Shown piece after piece: positions 24,601-41,946 of a DNA stretch of 64,000 bases (position 1 is its first letter; every line of letters begins with the position of its first letter). Both the position numbers and the translations under genes were made by a program. Origin of the DNA: Ascidia mentula (lineage: Eukaryota > Chordata > Ascidiacea > Phlebobranchia > Ascidiidae). The notes under the pieces were generated by a model, which ran no database searches, was not told the DNA's origin, and was given only the letters and a program-made list of their open reading frames with translations. The DNA lies in the NCBI GenBank assembly GCA_947561715.1, contig OX387198.1:2046001-2110000 (forward strand). Direction: 5' to 3'.

Positions 24601-27600
24601 TAAAGGGAAACAGTTGAGCAAATTTGCGAGGTGAGTGGTAGAGCCTTCATGTCACAGCAACAGTTGCGTGTATTGGAGGCAACAACAATGTACTCAGGAG
24701 CCCTGAAAAAAGTGTGTCAGAAATTGGCCGACTTACCACTATTTATTATTAAAGTTTTAGAAGTGAAATTGTTAAAATGAGTAAACCATCAGAAAGCACA
24801 TCAGCTTCACAAGAAAGCGAAGTTTCTCGACAACCCGAAGGTATATTTGTCACCAATTCTGGTTAACACAGTAATTAAACATCCTATGACTAACATATCA
24901 GGAAAAATCTTCATAATTTTTTTTCATACTTACGTTGTTTTCATCAGTATAGTTCTGAAACAATCATGATATTTTTTCAAACTGTAATATCACAGTTTCT
25001 ACATTTAAAGATGAATCAACTGAGCTGATAGAGAAGTTTGTGAAGTCCATTAAAACTAAAAACTATTCTGCCGCGAACGAAGCAAAGTCGCAAATATTGG
25101 AGTCATTTCTACGCCAGGGGTTGAATGGAGATGTCGTAAAAACAAGTGCTGAGAAATACAGAGAGAAAGGAAACCATTTTGCCGCGATTTTATTCTACAC
25201 CCTAGCATCGGACTTGTACCAAACTGACAGTAGCGGAGAACTAGTGGTTAGAGGTCTGAGGGATTGTGTGGGCGGGATAAAAGAAAATATTACTACTTTG
25301 CTGAATCCAACTTGGAAGTTTTGGAATTTGTTTCGAAACCGAGATATAGTTTGTGATTACGTCATTCCATTCATGCAAGAGACCAGACTCAAAATACAGA
25401 ATGTTAAAAATGTTCAGCCAGAATTTGTATGTTTATGTGAAGTTGATTGTTTAAATTACATCGAATAAAGTCAACGTTTACTGAAAGATTATTCTTCAGA
25501 AAAAGCAACAATTAAACTTGGACTTGAAATGATGAGAAATCAATTTGGGGACAATGCTGCAAATTATACAATTTTTGCACTGTTTTTAAACAACCTTGGC
25601 TGTGTGTATGAAGAAAAGCGCAAATTTAGTAAGAGTGCGAATTATTTGCAACAAGCAATTCACGCTTTTAATCAGGCCAAAGACTTCAAAACAGAAAGAG
25701 AGGAAATGGTTCAAAAATGCACCCAAGACCTAGTATTGTACTGCTGCAAAGGCTTTGGTTCCCCAATCCACAAAACTTATCCATGCCGTCCCCCACAGAA
25801 ATTATCTAATAGAATGGTTGGGAAGCATATTAGTAAATAACTAGAAGTAATGCCATGCTTTCTCATAGCAAGGCAGAATCACCCCACTGCGCAGGCCTTT
25901 TATATTTGGCGATCGAAGCGCGATAATATTCTGATCATAAGGTTCGCAGGCTTCGCAGCAAAGCTGGATTAGCCACTTTTCAGTATTTCAGTAATTAAAA
26001 TGAACTATTAAAATAGCAAGTAAGTAAATGATAAGATTTTTTTATTTTTTAAAATCGGCCAACTCTTTACCAAAAGCACCCTCACCTTGGAAAGAATCAC
26101 CCCCACGCTCACCCGTTTCGCATGGATTATCAAAAGCACAGTCCTCCAGTTTCGCAGCAGGTAATCTGCGTTATATCAATCTGTTATATACATCGTCTAA
26201 ATCAACATATTATTGTCTAAATTCAACAATTTATATACATGCATACGAAAATGGTCGTGTGTGCGTGTGTGTAGCAGTCACACAAAATGTAAATAACCGG
26301 TCGGTAATCAATTAATTTCGCCCGATAAAAAAACACCAACACCCGCAGAAATGTCTCACTCAGCCACAAAAGCGACCTGGAGTGACCGCATAAGAGATTT
26401 TTCGCCCATTATGCTCAGGTGTTTGTCACTTGACGATAGCGCGTCCGTCTGTGGCGCAATCAGGCGAGTGAATAATCTTCTTCCAGCACTGGTTTTCGAC
26501 ATGCCAGTGCTTGGTCGATGACAAGAGCCTGCATGCGTATGTTTGTCAATAATCGCATTGTTTTTATAACTGATTTTAATGGTTGATATTTGGGGTAGTT
26601 GATCACTCGGCTGTTAAGTGGTTCATGATTTTAAACCATAGAAAAAAGTGCATGGCCACAAAACTTGTTCATGCCCTAAAAGATGAAAATAATCTAAAAA
26701 AATAGTTGGAAAGCAAGTGGCAACGAATTAAATTTTTTTTGAAAAATTAGTCCCATTCTTACGCAAAGCACCATCAGCTAAGAAAGTATCATCCCGAAGT
26801 TTTCAGGAAATCTAGCTTACAGTACCTTTACCTTACCTCATTATGTAAATCCAACAATTTATACATATCCATACGACATGTATGTGTGTGTTTTAACAAG
26901 GTAGAATGCAGCATAACTACTTATATTTCCTTGACAGCACAAAGTACCGACGATGATTCAAGTAGCAATGAGGATTCCGGTATTTCATCGTATTTACAAT
27001 CGACTACGGGTAATTGAACTTTTTATCTTTTGTGCAAACAGACGCGTGAATAATTTTTTTTCCAGCAGTGGTTTGCGACATGGCAGTGTTTGGTCGATGA
27101 TTAGAACCTGCATGCGTACGTTTCTCAATAACCGCTCTGTTTTAAAAACTGATTCTAATGGTTGATATTTGGCATAGTTGATCACTCGGAGGTTGAGTAG
27201 TATAGGATTTTAAACCACAGAAAAAACTACATGACCACGAAACATGTTCATAACCTCATACAAGTAAATAATCTAATAGAATAGTTGGAAAGCAATTGAC
27301 AACAAAGATATTTTTATTTTGAAAAATCAGTCCCATTCGCACGCGAAGCACCCTCAGCTAGGAAAGTATCATACCCACGTATTCATCAAGCACGATTGGG
27401 ATCTAGATTACAAGCAGCACACTCCTCCATGGCGGAAACAGGTAATCCAGCTTTCAGTACCTTTACCTTTCCTCATTATGTAAATCCAACAATTTATACA
27501 TATCCATACGACATGTATGTGTGTGTTTTAACAAGGTCGAATGTAGCATAACTACTTATATTTCCTTGACAGCACAAAGTATCGGGGATGATTCAAGTTA

Positions 27601-27724
27601 CTATGAGGAATCCGGTATTTCATTGTATTCACAACCGGCTATGGGTAAATTAACTGAAACATATTTCTCAAGCACGATTCGTGAAAGGGTGAAGTATTTT
27701 AAAAAGGTTGTAGATTGTTTACCT
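21690..27724. repeat. Segmental duplication unit C (6,035 bp)
   Basis: It is nearly identical to unit B, including the chimeric TPR copy and its stop codon. Differences seen are single bases (for example T or C in the codon giving ESFLRQ or ESFPRQ) and poly-T length near 22342. Confidence 0.95.
24777..25840 (+). pseudogene. TPR-like gene copy C, same nonsense codon as B
   Basis: Exon 1 is 24777-24840 and exon 2 begins at 25011. The TAA at 25466-25468 is at the same Trp codon as in copy B, followed by the same E-to-K change a few codons later. The shared lesions show that B and C duplicated after the gene broke, or that one converted the other. Confidence 0.8.
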
Positions 27725-30700
27725 CGACTTTTTGTTTTTCCACCGACAAAATCAAGATCGTTAAAAAATGTAGCAGTCACACAAAAGGTAAATACCCGGT
27801 CGGTAATTAATTAGTTTCGCCCGATACAAAACCACAAACACCCGTAGAAATGTCTTACTCAGCCATGAATGCGACCTGGACTGACCACATAAGTGATTTT
27901 CACCAGGTTTTTGTCATCCAGGGATGAGGACTCCACATTTGACACCAGAAGCATCCCCACGTTTATCCGCATCACACTGGCGAAGTGGATTACAAACATC
28001 ACACTCACGCTTGGTGGACCATACCTCATTGCCGCGCTTTCGCTCCTACAATTTTTCCTCAATAGAACAAGATACCCGGAATCAGTCAAGTAACGAGGAT
28101 TTCAATATTTTAATATTACCAAAATCTCTGAATCCATTATCATTTTCTACTATAACTGAATCAGTGCACAAGAGTTGTTTCAAGTAGTTCAAATTAGTGG
28201 GTGTGACGCACCACTGTAAAAGAGGGTTTCCACTACCGTAAATCTTTGGTACAATCTTGAAACTAAACGTTGAATCATTTTTTAGATATTCCCTCGACCC
28301 CAATGTTTCATTCAGAATTCGGTCTGTCTGGATATGTCGGCAACATAACAACAGACGTATCGGTAAGCGTTAATGTTTTTTTTGAGATGACGAGAACACA
28401 ATGCACGGTAATTGCTTATTTTAAACAACGTTTTAATGAATCAATGTGAACACCAAGACGCAATGAAGCGAAAAAAACGGATCGCTACATTTGAAATTTT
28501 TGGGCGACGGTACTGTCTAGTAAACTGAAATTTTAGAGAGTTTTTTTGGTATAAGTTATGTATATACTTTTAGTTATTGCTTGTAAAAAGGCTTGTAAGC
28601 TTTGTTACACAGCTCAGACGTTTGCTAACTGATAGCAGATGAATATGACAGCACTTTTAAAAAAAATTTTTTTGTTTGTTTCTTTATGTGTTCAACTGGT
28701 AGTGTATATCAGCAAGTTGATGAAAAAAAGGCATAACATCAATATATATTGATAATTGAATAGACAAGCCTTCTGCCAGTGCATATAAAGCTTTTCCATG
28801 AAATAACAGAGACAATGTATAAAAAAGACAAGGAAAAAATCAGCTGTACGAATTTGAAGCTACCCCATTTACTGGATGACGCCCACAGCCACGCCCACAA
28901 CTGTTTGATTCTTGTACAAATTGCATGAATATATGAATTGCATATTTGCATGAATTCCATATATACATAATGCTTTGATACCAAATTATGCATCAGGGAT
29001 GTTACAGAGGTGACTGTAACATCACCAAATCACCATCATTGAACTTTTTGTGGATATGTTTTGGATATACCCTTCGAAAACCATTGGTTATTGTTATGCA
29101 GAGGAAAGAATTACTCAATGTTGGTTTATGTATTTGGCCATGCTCCAGAGATTATCATATTAGTCAATAATGTTTTGTTTCAATTGTGTTCAACGTAAAT
29201 ACAAAGCAAAACAAATTGTTATCTCCATATTTGCATGTAAATATATAGTCATTGTGATGTCATAAGATGCTAAAAAACACACCATTAGAAAGGTGAGACC
29301 TTCCTCTACAATTCTTATGCAGATCATTACCAGGTACAACTTACAGATAAAAAGTTATTAGGCAAGGTATGCAATGATACCAAACATTTTTTGGCTAATT
29401 TTTCCATGCATCTGGATTTGCATGTAAATATATAGTCATTGTGACGTCATACAGCGAAAAAAACACACCATCGAAAAGGTCAGACCTTCCTCCACAATTC
29501 TTACGAAGATCATTTCTAGTTACAACGTACAGATAATAAGTTATTAGACAAAATATGCAGTGACATCACTAAAAATTTTCTGCTTATTTTTCCAAAAATT
29601 TGGTTTCAAACAACGACAATTTACGAAAAAAGTTCAAATACAAAGGTACAACTTTGTTATGTTTATGTGAAACTACAGCCCTTGCGCCTTCCGTTGGTAA
29701 AAACCTCAAGTCGTTACGCGCACTACAGGCCGCATCTCTCAATTAAATCCTAAAAATTGAGTTTTAGAAGTCATTTGTTATTGTGCACCTGGTTACAGTT
29801 TCTCTTGTTTGCCAAAAACAATCGCCGGGTCTGATGACTCATGAAGGGGGACTACTATTGCTGAACAGAAAAAAATTGATTGCAGCTGCATTAAGACAGC
29901 ACATTGGGGGGTTTTGCAAAGGCTAACTGCTAAATTGTCAGTCCTAGGGGGTGTACAAACAGCCCCGGTGGGGCCCCAAGACAATTACAAGACATCTAAT
30001 TCTTCATGAATTGTGTAGAGGAGGGTTGGTGGCTTCACTTAATCGCAAATGGAGGTAACTTTCTGTGATTCATTTTTTCACAAAACAAACCTACACTTTT
30101 TTCTGCTTTTTTGACCAAAATAATGGCCAACAGAGGGTCAAAATGCCCCCGGGGGAGCAGTTTAAGTAGTTATTTCGATTATAAATTTGGCCACAATTCC
30201 TTGCCAAGGGTCCGCACTAACAGAAAATCACAAATTGAACATACTTTCTGTGATTCATTTTTTCACAAAATCAACCTCAATATTTGGGTAGTTTTTCAGC
30301 TACATGTACAACAGCACCCTCTACCAATTTACTGCCTGACTAATAACCCTGAAAAACAAACTAAAACTGCCCCAAACACGCTGAAAATCGCCCTGGCAAC
30401 AGCCTGTTCATCTGCGCTCATTCAACCAAAACACTGGCGCCCATGCATGACCCATTGCATTGTTACACATAATTTTACTCTGTTACGCAGGACAGAGTTC
30501 GAGAAGGGCAATTCCCAACCGGAAAAGTCTTTTCCATAGAAATACAGAGATGCGGCCTTCAGCGTGAGATATGCGCGAAAGAAAAAAGGCGCTCTGCTGT
30601 CTGGCCAAAGCCAATGTATTGGCTTGGTGGGGCTTAAAGGGAAACAGTTGAGCAAATTTGCGAGGTGAGTGGTAGAGCCTTCATGTCACAGCAACAGTTG

Positions 30701-30810
30701 CGTGTATTGGAGGCAACAACAATGTACTCAGGAGCCCTGAAAAAAGTGTGTCAGAAATTGGCCGACTTACCACTATTTATTATTAAAGTTTTAGAAGTGA
30801 AATTGTTAAA

Positions 30811-31787
30811 ATGAGTAAACCATCAGAAAGCACATCAGCTTCACAAGAAAGCGAAGTTTCTCGACAACCCGAAGGTATATTTGTCACCAATTCTGGTTAA
30901 CACAGTAATTAAACATCCTATGACTAACATATCAGGAAAAATCTTCATAATTTTTTTTCATACTTACGTTGTTTTCATCAGTATAGTTCTGAAACAATCA
31001 TGATATTTTTTCAAACTGTAATATCACAGTTTCTACATTTAAAGATGAATCAACTGAGCTGATAGAGAAGTTTGTGAAGTCCATTAAAACTAAAAACTAT
31101 TCTGCCGCGAACGAAGCAAAGTCGCAAATATTGGAGTCATTTCTACGCCAGGGGTTGAATGGAGATGTCGTAAAAACAAGTGCTGAGAAATACAGAGAGA
31201 AAGGAAACCATTTTGCCGCGATTTTATTCTACACCCTAGCATCGGACTTGTACCAAACTGACAGTAGCGGAGAACTAGTGGTTAGAGGTCTGAGGGATTG
31301 TGTGGGCGGCATAAAAGAAAATATTACTACTTTGCTGAATCCAACTTGGAAGTTTTGGAATTTGTTTCGAAACCGAGATATAGTTTGTGATTACGTCATT
31401 CCATTCATGCAAGAGATCAGACTAAAAATACAGCATGTGAAAAATGTTCAGCCAGAATTCGCATGTTTATGTGAAGTTGAATGTTTAAATTACATCGAAT
31501 GGAGTCAACGCTTACTGAAAGATTACTCTTCAGAAGAAGCAACAAATAAACTTGGACTTGAAATGATGAGAAATCAATTTGGTGAAAATGCTGTAAAGTA
31601 CACAATTTTTGCAGTGTTTTTAAACAACCTTGGCACTGTGTATGGAATTCAGCGCAGATTTAATGAGAGTGGATATTATTTAAAACGAGCAATTCACGCT
31701 TTTAATCAGGCCAAAGACCTAAACACAGAAAGAGAGAAGTGGATTCAAAAATGTACCCAGGACCTGGAAAGAGTTCAAAGTCAGTAG
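30811..31787 (+). CDS. TPR-like helical protein, copy D (two exons)
   Basis: Exon 1 at 30811-30874 and exon 2 at 31045-31787 join in phase 1 to give 268 aa, apparently identical in protein sequence to copy A. The TPR-like segment lies at about residues 215-250. Together with copy A it defines the intact ancestral form ending -VQSQ. It is followed by about 300 bp of flank, then the alpha/beta exon array that leads to ZU5 copy 2. Confidence 0.8.
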
Positions 31788-32299
31788 AAATGTAATTTTA
31801 TTGAGAACGCTAATTTTTTTCTGATCGAAGTTGTTTTTTTAAGAAAAACTTTCTCCGTCTGCTTTAAGCTTTGGATCATTCAGACGTTCTAGCTTCGGGT
31901 CATCTGTCGATGCAATGACAAAAGTCCAATGGGGTAAACTATCTTTTTTTAAACCTACTATTGGGCAAATTTATCTAGATGGGATCCAATAATTCCATCC
32001 AAGTGCAAATGACTCATGAATGTTTATGGGGGTCTTAATATTATTCATTGCTTGGAAGGATTGTACTGCTGCAAAGGCTTTGGTCCCCCCAATCCATAAA
32101 ACTTATCGATGCCGCCCCCCAAAAAATTATCTACTAGAATGGCTGGGAAGCATTTTAGTAAATAACTAGAAGTAATACCATGCTTTCGAATAGCAAGGCA
32201 GGGCCGCCCCACTGCGCAGGCCCTTTATATTTGGCGATCACAGTTCTAATATTCTGATCATAAGGTTCAAAGGCTTCGCTGCCAAGGCATTGTAGCCAA

Positions 32300-32485
32300 A
32301 CTGACCACTCTTTACCAAAAGCATCCCCACCTGGGAAAGAATCACCCCCACGCTCACCCCCTTGGTATGGATTACCAATAGCATCGTTCCACAGTTTCGC
32401 AGCAGGTAATCTAAAGTTACATAAATTTGCCTTATACCTCATTGTCTAAATTCAACAATTTATATATCTGCATACGAAAATGGTC

Positions 32486-32527
<42 letters not shown>

Positions 32528-34610
32528 AACACCCGCAGAAATGTCTCACTCAGCCACAAAAGCGTGGAGTGACCGCATAGGAGATTTTTCGCCCATTATG
32601 CTTACGTGTTTATCACTTGACGATAGCGCGTCTATGTTTGGCGCAATCAGGCGAGTGAATAATCTTCTTCCAGCACTGGTTTTCGAAATGGCAGTGCTTG
32701 GTCGATGATAAGAGCCTGCATGCGTACCTTTTTCAATAATCGCACCGTTTTATTAACTGATTTAAAGGGTTGATATTTGGGGTAGTTGATCACTCGGCTG
32801 TTAAGTGGTTCATGATTTTAAACCATAGAAAAAAGTGCATGGCCACAAAACTTGTTTATGCCCTAAAAGAAGAAAATAATCTAATAGAATAGTTGGAAAG
32901 CAAGTGGCAACGAATTAGATCTTTTTTTGAAAAATCAGCCCCATTCTTACACAAACCGCCCGCAGCTAAGAAAGTATTATTCCGAAGTTTTCAGGAAATC
33001 TAGCTTTCAGTACCTTTAAGTTACCTCATTATGTAAATCCAACAATTTGTACATATCCATACGAAATGTGCGTGCGTGCGTGCGTGCGTGTGTGTGTGTT
33101 TTAACAAGGTAGAATGCAGCATAACTACTTATATTTCCTTGACAGCACAAGATACCGAGGTTGATTCAAGAGATGAGGATTCCGGTATTTCATCGTATTT
33201 ACAATCGACTACGGGTAATTGAACTTTTTTTCTTTTGCGCAAACAGACGCGTGAATAATATTTTTCCAGCAGTGGTTTGCGACATGGCAGTGTTTGGTCG
33301 ATGATTAGAACCTGCATGCGTACCTTTCTCAATAACCGCTCTGTTTCAAAAACTGATTCTAATGGTTGACATTTGGCATAGTTGATCACTCGGAGGTTGA
33401 GTAGTATAGGATTTTAAACCACAGAAAAAACTACATGACCACGAAACATGTTCACAACCTCATACAAGTAAATAATCTAATAGAATAGTTGGAAAGCAAT
33501 TGACAACAAAGATATTTTTTATTTTGAAAAATCAGTCCCATTCTTACGCAAAGCACCCTCAGCTAGGAAAGTATCATACCCACGTATTCATCAAGCACAA
33601 TTGGGACCTAGATTACAAGCATTACACTTCTCCATGGCGGAAACAGGTAATCCAGCTTTCAGTACCTTTACCTTACCTCATTATGTAAATCCAACAATTT
33701 GTACATATCCATACGAAATGTGCGTGCGTGTTTTAACAAGGTCGAATGTAGCATAACTACTTATATTTCCTTGACAGCACAAAGTACCGACGATGATTCA
33801 AGTAGCAATGAGGATTCCGGTATTTCATCGTATTTACAATCGACTACGGGTAATTGAACTTTTTATCTTTTGTGCAAACAGACGCGTGAATAATTTTCTT
33901 TCCAGCAGTGGTTTGCGACATGGCAGTGTTTGGTCGATGATTACAACCTGCATGCGTACGTTTCTTAATAACCGCTCTGTTTTAAAAACTGATTCTAATG
34001 GTTGACATTTGGCATAGTTGATCACTCGGAGGTTGAGTAGTATAGGATTTTAAACCACAGAAAAAACTACATGACCACGAAACTTGTTCATGATCCAAAT
34101 ATAAGAAAATAATCTAATAGAATAGTTGGAAAGCAATTGGCAACAAAGATAATTTTTATTTTGAAAAATCAGACCCATTCTTACGCAAAGCACCCTCAGC
34201 TAGGAAAGTATCATACCCACGTATTCATCAAGCACAATTGGGACCTAGATTACAAGCATTACACTTCTACATGGCGGAAACAGGTAATCCAGCTTTCAGT
34301 ACCTTTACCTTTCCTCATTATGTAAATCCAACAATTTATACATATCCATACGACATGTATGTGTATGTTTTAACAAGGTCGAATGCAGCATAACTACTTA
34401 TATTTCCTTGACAGCACAAAGTACCAACGATGATTCAAGTTATTATGAGGAATCCGGTATTTCATTGTATTCACAACCGGCTATGGGTAAATTAACTGAA
34501 ACATATTTCTCAAGCACGATTCGTGAAAGGGTGAAGTATTTTAAAAAGGTTGTAGATTGTTTACCTCGACTTTTTGTTTTTCCACCGACAAAATCAAGAT
34601 CGTTAAAAAA
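32300..34610 (+). CDS. Alpha/beta micro-exon array upstream of ZU5 copy 2
   Basis: Clear exons are beta 33146-33214 (69 nt), alpha 33536-33646 (111 nt), beta 33778-33849 (72 nt), alpha 34173-34283 (111 nt) and beta 34415-34486 (72 nt), all phase 1-1 with canonical acceptors (TTGACAG or AATCAG) and GTAA donors. The two alpha copies differ by point changes (LHFSMAE against LHFYMAE). A diverged alpha ends near 32406. The first beta pair carry EDSGISSY. This is the most regular of the arrays and gives the clearest view of the alternating pattern. Confidence 0.55.
32487..32525. repeat. GT microsatellite
   Basis: A (GT)n run lies in an intron-like position of the array, matching shorter runs at 4729, 5310 and 14187. 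Related short (GT)n or (GTGC)n runs lie at about 6868-6884, 33066-33100 and 35731-35756. Confidence 0.95.
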
Positions 34611-35282
34611 TGTAGCAGTCACACAAAAGGTAAATATCCGGTCGGCAATTAATTAGTTTCGCCCGATACAAAACCACAAACACCCGTAGAAATGTCTTAC
34701 TCAGCCATGAATGCGACCTGGACTGACCACATAAGTGATTTTCACCAGGTTTTTGTCATCCAGGGATGAGGATTCCACATTTGACACCAGAAGCATCCCC
34801 ACGTTTATCCGCATCACACTGGCGAAGTGGATTACAAACATCACACTCACGCTTGGTGGACCATACCTCATTGCCGCGCTTTCGCTCCTACAATTTTTCC
34901 TCAATAGAACAAGATACCCGGAATCAGTCAAGTAACGAGGATTTCAATATTTTAATATTACCAAAATCTCTGAATCCATTATCATTTTCTACTATAACTG
35001 AATCAGTGCACAAGAGTTGTTTCAAGTAGTTCAAATTAGTCGGTGTGACGCACCACTGTAAAAGAGGGTTTCCACTACCGTAAAGCTTTGGTACAATCTT
35101 GAAACTAAACGTTGAATCATTTTTTAGATATTCCCTCGACCCCAATGTTTCATTCAGAATTCGGTCTGTCTGGATATGTCGGCAACATAACAACAGACGT
35201 ATCGGTAAGCGTTAATGTTTTTTTTTTGAGATGACGAGAACACAATGCACGGTAATTGCTTATTTTAAACAACGTTTTAATT
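34567..35282. repeat. Truncated unit E joining ZU5 copy 2
   Basis: This copy of the unit's first 700 bp continues naturally into a ZU5 exon instead of the TPR spacer. It shows the original order: alpha', beta', gamma, ZU5. Similarity to units A-D ends just after AACGTTTTAAT at about 35281. Confidence 0.85.
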
Positions 35283-36554
35283 GGATTGTAGAAGTACGTT
35301 CACAACCAGAAAACATCAAAGGTGATCGGAATAAAAGGAGGGGTGATTGAAATTGGAGGATGTATGATTTCTATCCCAGGTGGGGTCTTGGCTAAAGATG
35401 AGGAAATCAACGTGGAAATACTTTACGGAATAAAAGACCCAGCAGTAAGAGAATATAACGGTTTGTTACTGTTGGTAAAAGACACACTGCACTTGCAGAA
35501 AGAAGAATGGAGCAGCATGCAGCTCACTCCCTTGATATTGCTACAACCGCATGGATTGAAATTTAAAGGGGAAGTTGAAATCAGTTTGCCGACATGCTAT
35601 AGAACAGACCACGATATGTTAGTACAAGTAAGTATCACAAACAATACAATATTTTGTATATGACTAGTCATTGAGTATTTACAATACCTTTACCTATGGT
35701 GTTGTGTGGGTGCGGATAATACAGCTCTAGTGTGTGTGTGTGTGTGTGTGTGTGTATTACAGGCTTTTTGTTTGTTAATCCAGGTATTGAGAGCTAGAGA
35801 TGATAGTGACGACTTTTCCGTGATGGAAACAATATCCATGAAACCACGAACCTACACTTTAACGTTTCGTATCACCAAATTTTCGTGGTAAAATGTTGGA
35901 ACATTCCAATACACTGCAAAGTTTACCCAATTAATTTTTGACAGGTATTCCGTTTTTCCACTATCACTACAACATTTCTTGGGACTGTCAAAGGAAATGT
36001 CACTTATCGTGGCTGTTCCCTCTGGACCATGTGTAACTCCAATTCAAATTGTTGCGTCTTTGCTCATATGTGACAACATCGCTGCAACAAAAGATATAAA
36101 TCCTCTTCAAAAACTTATCGAAACAACATTTGGGGTTACGTAAGTTTCAACATGTTGGCTATGATACGTTTATATACGAGAGCTGAGATCGCCGAATATA
36201 AAGGACCTGCGTTGTGGGGCCTTGCTATGCGAAAAAAAAATGGTAATATCGGCGTCTTTTGGATACGTCATTGGAGTTAAAAAAAGCGTTTTATGCAGAC
36301 GCGGGGATGAAGATCTCATAGCAAGTCTAACCAGCGACGAAGTTGAGTTTGATGAAGAGGAAAAAACAATTCCAGGAATTTGGAAGAAAACGAGATTTGA
36401 AATTCAGTTCATGTTGAAAAATCGTCGTGAAAGCAGCATTGGTGATAACAAAATTAAAGTTGTTATCAAATCAGCCCAATTGCAGGCGACGTTGCTAGAA
36501 CCGACAGATGTCTTCATAAGAAAAGAATTGATAGGTAGGGGGCTAATATATTAA
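35128..36554 (+). CDS. ZU5-UPA-like protein, copy 2 (3' exons)
   Basis: Exons are 35128-35204 (gamma), 35292-35627, 35784-35887, 35945-36139 and 36299-36554. The last four have the same lengths and phases as in copy 1 (336, 104, 195 and 256 nt). The ZU5 domain occupies the second exon (GGVIEIGGCMISIP). The FRITKFSWYSVFP junction marks the end of ZU5 and the start of the UPA-like part. A GT microsatellite sits in the intron at 35731. The gene is tail-to-tail with ATP5F1B. Upstream coding exons probably include the 32.3-34.6 kb array, but the start codon was not found. Alternatively this is a processed end of a much larger multi-module gene that includes the TPR exon. Confidence 0.7.
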
Positions 36555-37788
36555 TATATAGACTTAAACAATTCCGTTTCCTCTAAACTGTCAAAAATAA
36601 ATAATGACTCTGACGAAGTGCACTCGTTGAAAAGAGTGATTGGAAATATTTGATTTTCGTCTAATTGCTTTGTCCAAGTGTTATCAAGATTAGATTAATT
36701 TTTTAGAGTGCAGTGTTTCAATCCTAGTGGTTGTTTTTTTAGTTACTCCAACCAACTACGACATCAGAACAGAAACAGTCCATTTTTCGTAGATTCGCGG
36801 TGGGTTCTGCTTAATTGTTATGAATAAGCTCACTTTGCAATGCTGTGTGCGAATTATAAACTTTGTAATTGCCTTCAAACTTTAAAGCGATGAAATTCAA
36901 CGACGTTGAAAGTTTGTTATTTTGGTTTGTTTCATTGTGCAGAGACGATGTTTCTAATTGTTTTCCATTAAATGGAGATTTAAACAATTTTGAATATCAT
37001 TGAGATGTAGATACAGTTGTTTCGATGTTTTGAGACAACCGGGCCCACAGCATTAGTGGATTTTTGCCAGTTGTTTGGCCTAGGGCGTCGTACAGTGTTT
37101 TGTATCTGATGTTTGGTACACAACGGATCGACGTTCACCGAAAAGCACAACGACGTGGATAATTTCTGCGTCTGCTAGTTTGAAGTCTGGTTTAACGCCA
37201 AGGTCAACAGCACTTATGAGACCTAATATGTTAAAACAATGTAAATATTGGCGTGCTGTCGTTTTTAGAGCCAGTTGATTTTCAAAAATCAACACGTTTG
37301 CCTGAGTAAAATGTATTTCTATTAAAATATATCTTCTTGAATTCCAGTCACGGAGAATAATTTTGCGCACCTATATATCAGTTACAAAAAAGGCCCATCC
37401 ATTATCAGGCGGTATCGTGAATTTAAGCATTTTTCATCAGTTTCAGTGTGGCTCAATATAGCCGAAGCATCACGGTTAGCAAAAAGCGGTGTACCCGACA
37501 AAAAGAGCAAATGCAGCCCGCCCCGCACTGTGATATGATAGGGAACAAACTTACTTAAACCCTGCCACATAACTGTTCTGAAATGGACTACAGAATTAAG
37601 AAACTAGACAGTCATTGCTTTCACGCAACAGATTTTACTGAATTTTCGCGTAGCGGGTAACAAGGAAACCAATCAAAAGTGGCACATAACAAGTGAACTG
37701 GGGTGGCATCACGAATTTATGGGCAAATAAATGATGAACTCCTTTTAAACATTGCGAAATAGAAACGCCTGAACTTGAATAAATCATC
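36555..37788. other. Convergent intergenic region
   Basis: This is the space between the stop of ZU5 copy 2 (+) and the stop of ATP5F1B (-). It holds only the second copy of the unrecognised minus-strand open frame (37080-37370). The part to about 37410 is duplicated at 9951-10830. Confidence 0.6.
37080..37370 (-). CDS. Unrecognised conserved ORF (96 aa), copy 2
   Basis: Counterpart of 10476-10769. It begins MRKIILRDWNS and ends SDTKHCTTP. Compared with copy 1 it lacks one codon and has several replacements but stays open. No known domain. Confidence 0.25.
   Translation of the reverse strand: MRKIILRDWNSRRYILIEIHFTQANVLIFENQLALKTTARQYLHCFNILGLISAVDLGVKPDFKLADAEIIHVVVLFGERRSVVYQTSDTKHCTTP

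Positions 37789-41946
<4,158 letters not shown>

Larger units (their letters stand above)
27725..34566. repeat. Segmental duplication unit D (6,842 bp)
   Basis: The 5' part equals units B and C; the 3' part (TPR end and flank) is of the A type. The extra length over B and C comes from retaining about 300 bp after the TPR stop and from an additional alpha/beta exon pair. Confidence 0.9.

Noticed and set aside
1..35282. Long direct repeats considered as a CRISPR or prokaryotic array
   Set aside because: Units are kilobases long with spliced eukaryotic genes; there are no short spaced repeats.
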